Source: Streptomyces ortus | GTDB lineage: Bacteria; Actinomycetota; Actinomycetes; Streptomycetales; Streptomycetaceae | DNA: 64,000 nucleotides | Assembly (NCBI RefSeq): GCF_026341275.1 | Contig: NZ_JAIFZO010000002.1 | Span: 6,664,118 to 6,728,117, forward strand | Direction: 5' to 3' | Shown here: positions 41,312 to 49,418 of the stretch, piece by piece | Layout: each line of letters starts with the position of its first letter | How positions within the stretch are numbered: the first letter of the stretch is position 1 | Position numbers and translations under genes: made by a program | The notes under the pieces: model-generated | Database searches by the model: none | The model's input: only the letters and a program-made list of their open reading frames with translations | Told to the model about the DNA's origin: nothing

Positions 41312-42352
41312 TCACAGAAGGGTGAGCTGCGTGGGCACCGGCGCGACCGGTTCGGGCACCGGGATCCTGCGGGGCATCCCCGCGCGCGTGGGGCCTATCC
41401 CGTACTCCTCGGCCAGCTCGTGCACCTGCCGGGTGATCCGGCGCTGATACCACTTCGGGGCGTACGCGCCCTCCGCGTACAGCCGCTCGTACCGGCGCAC
41501 CAGATGCGGGTGGTGGTGCCCCAGCCAGTCCATGAACCACTCGCGGGCCCCGGGCCGCAGATGCAGTACGAGCGGGGTCACCGAGGTCGCGCCGGACGCG
41601 GCGATCGCCCGTACCGTCGCGCGCAGTTGGGAGGGGTCGTCGCCCAGGAAGGGGATCACCGGGGCCATCAAGACCCCGCAGTCGATGCCGTGGGCGCTCA
41701 GCGTGCGCACGACGTCCAGGCGGCGCTCCGGGGCGGGCGTGCCCGGCTCCACGGTCCGCCACAGGTCGAGGTCGGTGAAGCCCACGGAGACGGAGATCCC
41801 GACCTCGGTGACGGCCGCCGCCTGCTTCAGGAGGTCCAGGTCACGCAGGATGAGCGTGCCCTTGGTGAGGATGGAGAAGGGGTTCGCGTGGTCGCGCAGG
41901 GCCGCGATGATGCCGGGCATCAGCCGGTAGCGGCCCTCGGCGCGCTGGTAGCAGTCCACGTTGGTGCCCATCGCGATGTGGTCACCGAGCCAGCGCCGTG
42001 AGCCGAGCTGGCGCCGCAGCAGCTCCGGGGCGTTCACCTTCACCACGATCTGGCTGTCGAAGCCGAGGCCGGTGTCGAGGTCCAGATAGCTGTGGGTCTT
42101 GCGGGCGAAGCAGTAGACGCACGCGTGCGTGCACCCCCGGTAGGGGTTGACCGTCCACTCGAAGGGCATGCGCGAGGCCCCCGGTACGCGGTTGACGATC
42201 GATCTGGCCCGGATCTCGTGGAAGGTGATTCCACGGAACTCGGGCGTGTCGAACGTCCGGGTGGTGACCGTCTCCGCGCCGAACAGCGCGGGGTTTGTGG
42301 GGCCGGCCGACGGATTCCCGTCGGCCTCCACTGCGAGGTTCTCCCACCGCAT
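41312..42352 (-). CDS. Radical SAM protein, Rv2578c family
   Basis: This 346-residue radical SAM enzyme carries the iron-sulfur motif CX3CX2C at Cys74, Cys78 and Cys81 (RGCTHACVYCFARKTHSYLD). This, together with MGTNVDCYQRAEGRYRLMPG and FSILTKGTLILRD, is the signature of the SPL-like Rv2578c family. The chemistry is unknown, but spore photoproduct lyase-like repair of DNA lesions is a reasonable idea. ATG 42352 has an excellent GAGGAGG site. A perfect GAACACATGTTC box at 42385-42396 lies 32 bases upstream, matching the actinobacterial LexA consensus; I recall the mycobacterial homologue being in the SOS regulon. The gene is divergent from a SRPBCC gene. Confidence 0.88.
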   Translation of the reverse strand: MRWENLAVEADGNPSAGPTNPALFGAETVTTRTFDTPEFRGITFHEIRARSIVNRVPGASRMPFEWTVNPYRGCTHACVYCFARKTHSYLDLDTGLGFDSQIVVKVNAPELLRRQLGSRRWLGDHIAMGTNVDCYQRAEGRYRLMPGIIAALRDHANPFSILTKGTLILRDLDLLKQAAAVTEVGISVSVGFTDLDLWRTVEPGTPAPERRLDVVRTLSAHGIDCGVLMAPVIPFLGDDPSQLRATVRAIAASGATSVTPLVLHLRPGAREWFMDWLGHHHPHLVRRYERLYAEGAYAPKWYQRRITRQVHELAEEYGIGPTRAGMPRRIPVPEPVAPVPTQLTLL

Positions 42353-42384
42353 GACGCCTCCTCGATAGCACTCGCCACAGAATA

Positions 42385-42396
42385 GAACACATGTTC
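42385..42396. promoter_or_regulatory. Perfect LexA-type SOS box
   Basis: GAACACATGTTC is a perfect dyad of the form GAAC-N4-GTTC known for LexA in actinobacteria and Bacillus. It sits 33-44 bases before the radical-SAM start. TATTCT just downstream on the minus strand (TGTTCTATTCTGTGG) could be the -10, so LexA bound here would block RNA polymerase. Confidence 0.8.
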
Positions 42397-42502
42397 CCTT
42401 GATCGTGCGACCCCGTAGTTGCGGACCCCGATTTGGGCGGCCCGCACGCGTGATGGTTGGCTGAGCGCTGACGCCCGAGATCCCGAGTGCTGGAGGAACG
42501 CA

Positions 42503-42946
42503 ATGGCGCAGGTCGAGGCCACCACCGAGCGAGTCGTGACGGGTCAGCCGGACGACGTGTTCGACGCGCTGGCCGACTACAACGGCACGCGTTCGAAGAT
42601 CCTGAGCGAGCACTTCAGCGAGTACGAGGTACTGGAGGGCGGCGACGGCGAGGGATCCGTCGTCCACTGGAAGCTCCAGGCCACCAGCAAGCGCATCCGC
42701 GACTGCCTGCTCGACGTGAGCGAGCCCACCGACGGCGAGCTGGTCGAGAAGGACCGCAACTCCTCGATGGTGACCACCTGGCGGGTCACCCCGGCCGGCG
42801 AGGGCAGGTCGCGGGTGGTCGTCACCACCGTCTGGGACGGCGCGAGCGGCATCGGCGGCTTCTTCGAGCGGACCTTCGCGCCCAAGGGCCTCGGCCGCAT
42901 CTACGACGAGGTCCTGGCGAAGCTGGCCGCCGAGGTGGAGAAGTAG
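42503..42946 (+). CDS. SRPBCC-family (START-like) protein
   Basis: This 147-residue protein starts at ATG 42503 with GGAGG nine bases upstream. The pattern RVVTGQPDDVFDALADYNGT at the start, the beta-sheet middle (VVHWKLQATSKRIRDC) and the C-terminal helix LGRIYDEVLAKLAAEVEK fit the polyketide-cyclase/START-like SRPBCC fold, which binds a hydrophobic ligand in a deep pocket. No catalytic residue can be named and the ligand is unknown. It is divergent from the radical-SAM gene with only 150 bases between, so the SOS box region may influence both. Confidence 0.78.
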   Translation: MAQVEATTERVVTGQPDDVFDALADYNGTRSKILSEHFSEYEVLEGGDGEGSVVHWKLQATSKRIRDCLLDVSEPTDGELVEKDRNSSMVTTWRVTPAGEGRSRVVVTTVWDGASGIGGFFERTFAPKGLGRIYDEVLAKLAAEVEK

Positions 42947-43192
42947 CACCCCTGCCCATGAGTCGTCGCCGCCTTCGCCGGTGCTGTCGGCCCGGCCCGC
43001 CCACGCCGCTCCGCAGGCTTCCCGCGCTCACCGTTTCGAGTGGTTTCCGGTACGACGTCAGTTGTCCGCCGTAGGGCTCCGACCGGCGGATACGTCCACC
43101 GGGGCCCGCCTCGGGGCGACTCGTCGCGCTTGCTCCCAGATGTCGCGTAATGCGAGAAATGGGCCCCGCAGGCGCGACGAGGGGAGCAGCAC

Positions 43193-45595
43193 GTGGGCGG
43201 AACGGCTCTGGTGGAGAGCGGACGAGACGTTTCCTCTCCGGCCCCCGACACACCCCAGGCGCCGCCCGATCTCCCCCAGTTGGAGACTTTGAGTCCGCGC
43301 CGCGTGCGGCTGGTCTTCTTCGCGCTCATGCTCGCGCTGCTCCTCGCGGCCCTGGAGCAGATGATCGTCGCCACCGCGCTCCCGAAGATCGTCGGCGAGC
43401 TGCACGGCCTGGACAAGATGTCCTGGGCGATCACCGCGTACCTGCTCACGTCGACCGTGGGACTGCCCGTCTACGGCAAGCTCGGCGATCTGTACGGCCG
43501 CAAGGGCGTCTTCCAGTTCGCCATCGTCGTCTTCGTGATCGGCTCGGCGCTGGCCGGATGGTCGCGCACGATGGACCAGTTGATCGCCTTCCGCGCCCTC
43601 CAGGGAGTCGGCGCCGGCGGCCTCATGATCGGCGTACAGGCCATCATCGCGGACGTCGTGCCGGCCCGGGAGCGGGCCCGCTTCATGGGGATGATCGGCG
43701 CCGCGTTCGGACTCGCCTCCGTCGCGGGCCCGTTGCTCGGCGGCTACTTCACCGACCACCTCTCCTGGCGCTGGTGCTTCTACGTCAACGTGCCCTTCGG
43801 CCTGATCACCCTGGCCGTCGTGGCCGCCGTCCTCGAACTGCCGAAACCCACCGCCAGGCCCCGGCTGGACGTCCTGGGCGCTCTGTTGCTCGCCGTCGCC
43901 TCCACCTGCCTTGTGCTGCTGACCAGTTGGGGCGGTACGGAGTACGCGTGGGGCTCGCGGGTCGTCCTCGGACTCGCCGCGGGAGCCGTCGCCTCGACCG
44001 CGCTCTTCCTCGTCGCCGAGCACCGCGCGGCCGAACCCCTCATCCCGCTGCGGCTGTTCCGCGACGGCGTCTTCAACGTCACCGCTCTCGTGGGGGTGAT
44101 CGTCGGCGTCGCCCTCTTCGGCGCGGCCAGCTATCTGCCCACGTACCTGCAGATGGTCGACGGCGCCAGCGCAACCGAGTCCGGTCTGCTCATGCTGCCC
44201 ATGATGGGCGGCATCGTCGGCGCCTCGGTCGTCTCGGGGCACCTCATCAGCCGCAGCGGTCGTTACAAGATCTATCCGATCCTCGGCGGTGCCCTGTCGG
44301 TCCTCGGCATGTGGCTGCTCTCACGGCTCGAAGCCGACACGCCCCGGCTGCACTACAGCGTGTGGATGGCCCTGCTCGGCGCCGGGATCGGCCTCGTCAT
44401 GCCGGTGCTGATCCTCGCCGTGCAGAACTCCGTGCACCCGCACGACCTCGGCACCGCGACCAGCGCCAACAACTACTTCCGGCAGATCGGCGGCAGCGTC
44501 GGCGCGGCGGTCTTCGGCACCCTCTTCGCGGACCGGCTCGCCGACTCCCTCGCCGACCGGCTGCCCGCCGGGGCCGGTGCGCCCGACCCCGAGTCCATCA
44601 CCCCGCAGCTCGTCCACGCACTGCCCGCCGCACTGCGGGACGGCTACATCGCGGCGTACACCGACGCGATGCCGCGGATCTTCCTCTACCTCGTGCCGGT
44701 GCTCGTCCTCGGCCTGCTCGTCGCCTTCTTCCTCAAGGAGAAACCGCTGGTGTCCCACCACACCCCCACCGCAGCGCCCGAGACCGCCGTGCCGGTCAAC
44801 GCCCCGCTGCCCGGCGCCCGTTCGTCGTACGCCGCCGGGATTCCCGTCTGCGGCACCGTGCAGCATCCCGACGGCACCGTCGTGCCGCGCGCCGCGCTCA
44901 CCCTCATCGATGTCGCGGGGCAACAGATCGGGCGGGGCGCGAGCGGCGAGGACGGCCGGTACGCGCTGTCGACGCCCGGCGCGGGGTCGTACGTCCTGAT
45001 CGCCGCGGCCGGCGGGCACCAGCCGCAGGCGGTCAGTGTCACCGTCGGGGAACGGCCGGTGGAACTGGACGTGGTCCTCGGCGGCGCGGGGCGGCTGGCC
45101 GGGAGCGTCGTCACGGCGGACGGGACTCCGGTGCGGGACGCCACCGTCACGCTCACCAATGTGCACGGGGAGGTGGTCGCCGCGACGCGCAGCGGACGGG
45201 AGGGCGGCTACGTCATCACGGAGCTGGTGGCGGGGGAGTACACGCTGGCGGGGAGCGCTCCGGCGTTCCGCCCGGCCGCGCTGCCGGTGAGCGTCCAGGC
45301 CGCGCGCGAGACGCGGCAGGACGTCGAGCTGGCGGGCGGTGCGGTGCTGCGGGGGACCGTGCGGGCGAGCGGGGGGCGGCCGGTCGAGGACGCGCGGGTG
45401 ACGTTGCTCGACGCGGCGGGGAACGTGGTGGACACGCTGACCACCGGGGGTGACGGGGCGTTCCGGTTCATCGACCTCTCGTCGGGGGAGTACACGGTGA
45501 TCGCGGCGGGGTACCCGCCCGTGGCCACGGTGTTGCAGGTGGCGGGGGGTGGGCGTACTGAGCGGAACCTACAGCTGGGGCACGAGGACGGGTGA
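43193..45595 (+). CDS. MFS multidrug exporter (DHA2 type) with three CarboxypepD-like domains
   Basis: This 800-residue protein combines two parts. Residues 1-520 are a 14-helix major facilitator exporter of the DHA2/EmrB group, with EQMIVATALPKIVGELHG in helix 1, GKLGDLYGRKGVFQ in loop 2-3 and GAAFGLASVAGPLLGGYFTD as motif C. After the last helix (LVLGLLVAFFLKEKPL) come three repeats of about 85 residues with the carboxypeptidase-regulatory/Cna-B pattern: CGTVQHPDGTVVPRAALTLI, LAGSVVTADGTPVRDATVTL and LRGTVRASGGRPVEDARVTL. Such beta-sandwiches usually bind proteins or polysaccharide. GTG 43193 follows GAGGGGAGC. The drug or metabolite exported is unknown. It is a single-gene unit. Confidence 0.88.
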   Translation: MGGTALVESGRDVSSPAPDTPQAPPDLPQLETLSPRRVRLVFFALMLALLLAALEQMIVATALPKIVGELHGLDKMSWAITAYLLTSTVGLPVYGKLGDLYGRKGVFQFAIVVFVIGSALAGWSRTMDQLIAFRALQGVGAGGLMIGVQAIIADVVPARERARFMGMIGAAFGLASVAGPLLGGYFTDHLSWRWCFYVNVPFGLITLAVVAAVLELPKPTARPRLDVLGALLLAVASTCLVLLTSWGGTEYAWGSRVVLGLAAGAVASTALFLVAEHRAAEPLIPLRLFRDGVFNVTALVGVIVGVALFGAASYLPTYLQMVDGASATESGLLMLPMMGGIVGASVVSGHLISRSGRYKIYPILGGALSVLGMWLLSRLEADTPRLHYSVWMALLGAGIGLVMPVLILAVQNSVHPHDLGTATSANNYFRQIGGSVGAAVFGTLFADRLADSLADRLPAGAGAPDPESITPQLVHALPAALRDGYIAAYTDAMPRIFLYLVPVLVLGLLVAFFLKEKPLVSHHTPTAAPETAVPVNAPLPGARSSYAAGIPVCGTVQHPDGTVVPRAALTLIDVAGQQIGRGASGEDGRYALSTPGAGSYVLIAAAGGHQPQAVSVTVGERPVELDVVLGGAGRLAGSVVTADGTPVRDATVTLTNVHGEVVAATRSGREGGYVITELVAGEYTLAGSAPAFRPAALPVSVQAARETRQDVELAGGAVLRGTVRASGGRPVEDARVTLLDAAGNVVDTLTTGGDGAFRFIDLSSGEYTVIAAGYPPVATVLQVAGGGRTERNLQLGHEDG

Positions 45596-45630
45596 GGGGG
45601 TGCCTGTCACCGGCCCCCGGTTGAAGGATT

Positions 45631-45789
45631 GCGCCGTTCCCCGCGCCCCCAAGAGCGGAAGGACTGCGCCGTTCCCCGCGCCCCTGGAAGCCGAGAGACT
45701 GCGCCGTTTCCCGCGCCCCCAAGGGCGGAAGGATTGCGCCGTTCCCCGCGCCCCCAAGAGCGGAAAGATTGCGCCGTTCCCCGCGCCCC
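45631..45789 (+). repeat. Five copies of the dispersed 19-bp repeat at an exact 35-bp period
   Basis: GCGCCGTTCCCCGCGCCCC starts at 45631, 45666, 45701, 45736 and 45771, spaced exactly 35 bases apart; the third copy has one change (GTTTCC). The 16-base spacers also resemble each other (CCAAGAGCGGAAGGAT), so this is a true tandem repeat rather than a spacer array. It fills most of the 324-base gap before the SpoIIE-type gene. No cas-like genes are nearby. Confidence 0.92.
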
Positions 45790-45919
45790 CAGACGTGGTA
45801 GGGGTGCGGCGGAGGGAAAATGGGGAATGGCGCACATCGGTGTCCGGGGCGGACGTACCGTGGTTGGTGTGGTGGCGCAGATCTTGCGGACCCGGACCGT
45901 GGGAGAGAGGGCCTGAGCC

Positions 45920-48364
45920 ATGGACCGTGGCACCGAGAGGAGTGACCCTCCGCACGGCGGCGCCGCGGCGGGGCGGATCCCGCTGGCCGTGGTCGTGGTG
46001 GACCGGGCGGGACTGGTGTCGCACTGGAGCCGGGGCGCCCGGCGCCTCTTCGGTACCGCGAGGGAAGAAGCCGTCGGCCGTCCGGTCGTCGACCTGCTGC
46101 CCGTCTCCGGCGCGTTCCCCGAGGACGAAGAGACCGCGCCCTACGGGGCGTACGCCGCATACGACGGACTCGGCCCCGACCTCGAATCCTCCCTGGACGG
46201 GCGGCTGTTCTACCCGGCGGCGGGCCGCGCCCGGCTGACGGCCGCGGACAACGACCGGATCGACGTCCTGTGGTGGGCGTACCCACTGGTGGGTCCTGGG
46301 ACGGAGCGGCTGCTGGTGCTCGCCGCCGACGCGGGCGCGCTGCGTGCCGAGGGCACCGGCACATCCGGCGCGGGCGCCGCCGTGGAACGCATCGCGCCCG
46401 GGTTCGCGCTGCACACCGACTTCCCCGGCGCCGAGGACCTGGCCCGCGGACTGCCCGAGATCCTGCCGAGCATGAGCGTGGGCGAAAGCGCCCGCATCGT
46501 CTCCCAGGTCCTCGAACTGGGCTATCCCGTACTGGAGTTCAGCCAGAACGACCGGGTTCCCGTCACCCCCGACTGGGGTGTCCCGCGGCGCAGCGAGCGC
46601 ACGGCGCGCCGGCAGCGCGCCGCCGCGGCGGCCCTGTCGGGCGAGCCCCTGCCGCCGGACGCCGAGGACGAGGCCCAGGACCTCGAATACGTGGCCGTCC
46701 GCGAGCGGCTGGAGTTCCTGAACGAGGTCAGCGGACGCATCGGCACCTCGCTCGACCTGTCCCGCACCATCGTCGAGGTCAGCCGGGCCGTCGTCCCGCG
46801 CTTCACCGACGTGGCCGGGACCTATCTGCGCGAACAGGTCGTCGCCGGTGAGGGGTTCTCCGACGGCGTGCCCGACACGACCACCATGTGGCACCGGGTC
46901 GCGCTGGAGCACACGGACGAACCGGGCCGCTGGGACGACGTCGTGCCGGTCGGCGAGGCCATGCCGTTCCCGGCGCACACCCCGTTCTTCCAGTGCATGA
47001 CCACCGGCGAACCCGTCCTCGTGCCCCGCATCAGCGAGCAGATGGGCCACATGATCGCCGCGCAGTTCGAGAAGCGCGACATCCGGCCCCTGATCACCGG
47101 CCGCTCCATGCTTGTCGTGCCCCTCAAGGCCCGCCACGTGGTCCTCGGGTTCATGATCCTGCTGCGCCACCCGGAGCGCGTCGAGTTCAACGACATGGAC
47201 CGCGTCACCGGCGCCGAACTCGCCGCCCGCGCCGGGCTCGTGCTCGACAACGCCCGCATGTACATGTACCAGGAGAGCGTCGCCGAGACCCTCCAGGACA
47301 GCATGCTGCCGCACATCGCCCCGCGGATGTCCGGCTGCGACATCGCGACCCGCTATCTGCCGGGCACCCTGCTCGGACGGGTCGGCGGCGACTGGTTCGA
47401 CTCCGTGAAGCTGCCCGGCTCGCGCACCGCCCTGGTCGTCGGTGACGTCATGGGCCACGGGCTCAACTCGGCCGCGATGATGGGGCAGTTACGGACCGCC
47501 GTCCAGACCATGGCGGCCCTCGACCTGCCACCCGCCCAGCTCCTGCGCAACCTCGACGACCTGGCGCAGCGCCTCGGCGAGCACTACCTCGCGACCTGCC
47601 TGTACGCGATCTACGACCCCATCGCGAGCGAGCTGGAGATCGCCAACGCGGGCCACATCCCACCCGTGGTGGTCCGCGCCGAGAACGGCCGCAGCGATCT
47701 GCTCGACCTGCCGACCGGCGCGCCCATCGGAGTCGGCGGAGTGCCCTTCGAGTCCGTACGCGTGCGGGTGGCACCCGGCGACCGGCTCGTGATGTGCACC
47801 GACGGCCTGGTCGAGGTGCGCGGCGAGGACATCGGTGTCGGCCTCGCCACGCTCTGCGAGTCCGCGGCCCACCCGGCCGCCTCCATGGACGCCGCCTGCG
47901 ACACCATCATCCGGGCGCTCAACACCCGCGGCGGCCGCAAGGACGACGTGGCGCTCCTGCTGGCCCGGCTCAACGGCATCGAGCCCGAGGACGTCGCCGA
48001 GTGGCGGATCGGGCACGACCCCCGGGAGGCCGGCAGAGCGCGCGCGGCGGTCCGTGAACAGCTCCACGAGTGGGGCCTGGACTCCGTCGCCGACACCGCC
48101 GAGCTGCTGGTGAGCGAACTGGTCACCAACGCCGTACGGCACTCCCACAGCCGGCCGGTCGACCTCAGGCTGGTCCGGGGCGACACCCTGCTGTGCGAGG
48201 TGGCCGACGACGACCACACCCTGCCCACGTTGCTCAGCGCGGGGCGGCTCGACGAGTTCGGGCGGGGTCTGCGGGTCGTGAGCACGCTGGCGCACGAGTG
48301 GGGGACCAGCCGGACCGGCTCCGGCAAGACGGTGTGGTACGAACTGACGTTGCCGCGGCGCTGA
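45920..48364 (+). CDS. PAS-GAF-SpoIIE phosphatase with C-terminal HATPase domain
   Basis: This is an 814-residue cytoplasmic signalling protein. A PAS-like sensor (residues about 20-65, LAVVVVDRAGLVSHWSRGAR) is followed by a linker, a GAF domain (about 260-430, RLEFLNEVSGRIGTSLDLSR) and a PP2C/SpoIIE phosphatase (about 450-670). The phosphatase has metal-binding RVGGDWFDSV, VVGDVMGHGLNSA and RKDDVALLLAR. The C-terminus is an RsbW-like ATPase with the N box LLVSELVTNAVRHS and the G box FGRGLRVV. Such proteins both dephosphorylate anti-anti-sigma factors and phosphorylate them. The partner STAS protein is not in the window. ATG 45920 has GAGAGGG upstream. Confidence 0.9.
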   Translation: MDRGTERSDPPHGGAAAGRIPLAVVVVDRAGLVSHWSRGARRLFGTAREEAVGRPVVDLLPVSGAFPEDEETAPYGAYAAYDGLGPDLESSLDGRLFYPAAGRARLTAADNDRIDVLWWAYPLVGPGTERLLVLAADAGALRAEGTGTSGAGAAVERIAPGFALHTDFPGAEDLARGLPEILPSMSVGESARIVSQVLELGYPVLEFSQNDRVPVTPDWGVPRRSERTARRQRAAAAALSGEPLPPDAEDEAQDLEYVAVRERLEFLNEVSGRIGTSLDLSRTIVEVSRAVVPRFTDVAGTYLREQVVAGEGFSDGVPDTTTMWHRVALEHTDEPGRWDDVVPVGEAMPFPAHTPFFQCMTTGEPVLVPRISEQMGHMIAAQFEKRDIRPLITGRSMLVVPLKARHVVLGFMILLRHPERVEFNDMDRVTGAELAARAGLVLDNARMYMYQESVAETLQDSMLPHIAPRMSGCDIATRYLPGTLLGRVGGDWFDSVKLPGSRTALVVGDVMGHGLNSAAMMGQLRTAVQTMAALDLPPAQLLRNLDDLAQRLGEHYLATCLYAIYDPIASELEIANAGHIPPVVVRAENGRSDLLDLPTGAPIGVGGVPFESVRVRVAPGDRLVMCTDGLVEVRGEDIGVGLATLCESAAHPAASMDAACDTIIRALNTRGGRKDDVALLLARLNGIEPEDVAEWRIGHDPREAGRARAAVREQLHEWGLDSVADTAELLVSELVTNAVRHSHSRPVDLRLVRGDTLLCEVADDDHTLPTLLSAGRLDEFGRGLRVVSTLAHEWGTSRTGSGKTVWYELTLPRR

Positions 48365-48390
48365 CCGCGAAGCGCGGGGCGCTGCGCCGT

Positions 48391-48477
48391 GGGCGTGGGG
48401 ACGACTTCGCGGGCGTGGGGACGACTCCGCGCGCCGGCGAGGGCTGGGCGCGCAGTTCCGCGCGCCCCTTTCGGGGC
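48391..48477. repeat. 20-bp tandem duplication and dispersed-repeat hairpin
   Basis: A 20-base unit (GGGCGTGGGGACGACTTCGC) is directly duplicated at 48391-48410 and 48411-48430, one base differing. At 48450-48468 lies a variant of the dispersed repeat (GCGCAGTTCCGCGCGCCCC) that continues into a small hairpin, CGCCCC-TTTC-GGGGCG, possibly terminating the SpoIIE-type gene. Confidence 0.6.
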
Positions 48478-48559
48478 GTGAAAGTGTGCGCCGTCTTCTT
48501 GTCGCAGTGCGCCCGGCGCGATAGACCGGACTGCCCGTCACTTTTCCTGGGGAGCCGGC

Positions 48560-49282
48560 ATGAGCGTGACCACGCGGTACAGGGAAGCCTGGGAGGGCTT
48601 CTGGCAGGAGGCGTCCGTCGAGCGGGGAGCCGTCTTCTGGGACGCCGAACCAGCGCTCACGGTGGGTGTCCATCTCGGCCTGTTCGAGCCGCATCTGACC
48701 GCCCGGGGGCTGCCCCTCGTGGACCTCGGCTGCGGCAACGGCACCCAGACCCGGTTCCTCGCCGACCGCTATCCGAGGGTCATCGGTGCCGATCTGTCGG
48801 CCGCCGCCCTCGATCACGCGCGGCTCGCGGACCCGGCGGGCCAGGCCCACTACCGGCTGGTCGACGCGGCGGAGCCGGCCGAGGCGGAGACGCTGCACGC
48901 CGAGATCGGTGACGTCAACGTCTATGTGCGGGGTGTCCTGCACCAGTGCGAGCCCGCCGACCGGCAGTCGCTCGTCGACGGTCTGGCCACGCTCGTCGGC
49001 GACCGGGGCCGCGCGTTCCTCGTCGAGCCGGCCGAGGCCGCCGGTGTCATGCTGCGCGATCTCGCCCAGGGCCCCGGGGGGCCGCCCGCGAAACTCGCGC
49101 CCGTTCTCCGGCACGGCATCGCGCCCGGAGAGGTGGCCGACGCCGCCGTACCGGAGTACGTGCGGGCGGCCGGGCTCGTGGTGGTGGCGAGCGGGGAGCT
49201 GCCCCTGGTGACCACGGAGTCCCGGGCCGACGGCTCGCGGATCGAGTTGCCCTCCCTCTGGATGGTCGTGGGACGCGGCTGA
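48560..49282 (+). CDS. Class I SAM-dependent methyltransferase
   Basis: This 240-residue enzyme has the SAM motif I LVDLGCGNGTQTRFLADRYP, motif post-I VIGADLSAAALDHA and a motif III-like DVNVYVRGVLHQCEPADRQ. The Rossmann core is complete; the substrate cannot be seen. ATG 48560 is preceded by GGGGAGC. The protein has no membrane or metal motif. It is flanked by unrelated genes, so context gives no help. Small-molecule methyltransferase is the safest description. Confidence 0.8.
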   Translation: MSVTTRYREAWEGFWQEASVERGAVFWDAEPALTVGVHLGLFEPHLTARGLPLVDLGCGNGTQTRFLADRYPRVIGADLSAAALDHARLADPAGQAHYRLVDAAEPAEAETLHAEIGDVNVYVRGVLHQCEPADRQSLVDGLATLVGDRGRAFLVEPAEAAGVMLRDLAQGPGGPPAKLAPVLRHGIAPGEVADAAVPEYVRAAGLVVVASGELPLVTTESRADGSRIELPSLWMVVGRG

Positions 49283-49418
49283 GAGCGGCTCGAAAGTCCT
49301 GGGGCGGTTCGGTCGTAGACGGGGTTTGACATGGGCACGATCTAAGCGGTGGTCCACCGGCAGGCCGCCTCTGCCCTTCCGTGCACGGCTTCTGGCTTCT
49401 CCAGAGAGGCGATACGTC

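Noticed and set aside
45631..45789. Possible CRISPR array (19-bp repeat, 16-bp spacers)
   Set aside because: The spacers resemble each other, the repeat is found singly elsewhere, the units are too short and no cas genes are present. It is a tandem repeat.
45827..45916. 29-residue ORF ending four bases before the SpoIIE-type gene
   Set aside because: The sequence (MAHIGVRGGRTVVGVVAQIL...) has no recognisable feature and the ribosome site is about 11 bases away. A leader peptide is possible but unsupported.
49326..49354. Promoter for the GH76 gene from TTGACA at 49326
   Set aside because: The hexamer is perfect but no acceptable -10 lies 16-19 bases later, so I did not call it a promoter.
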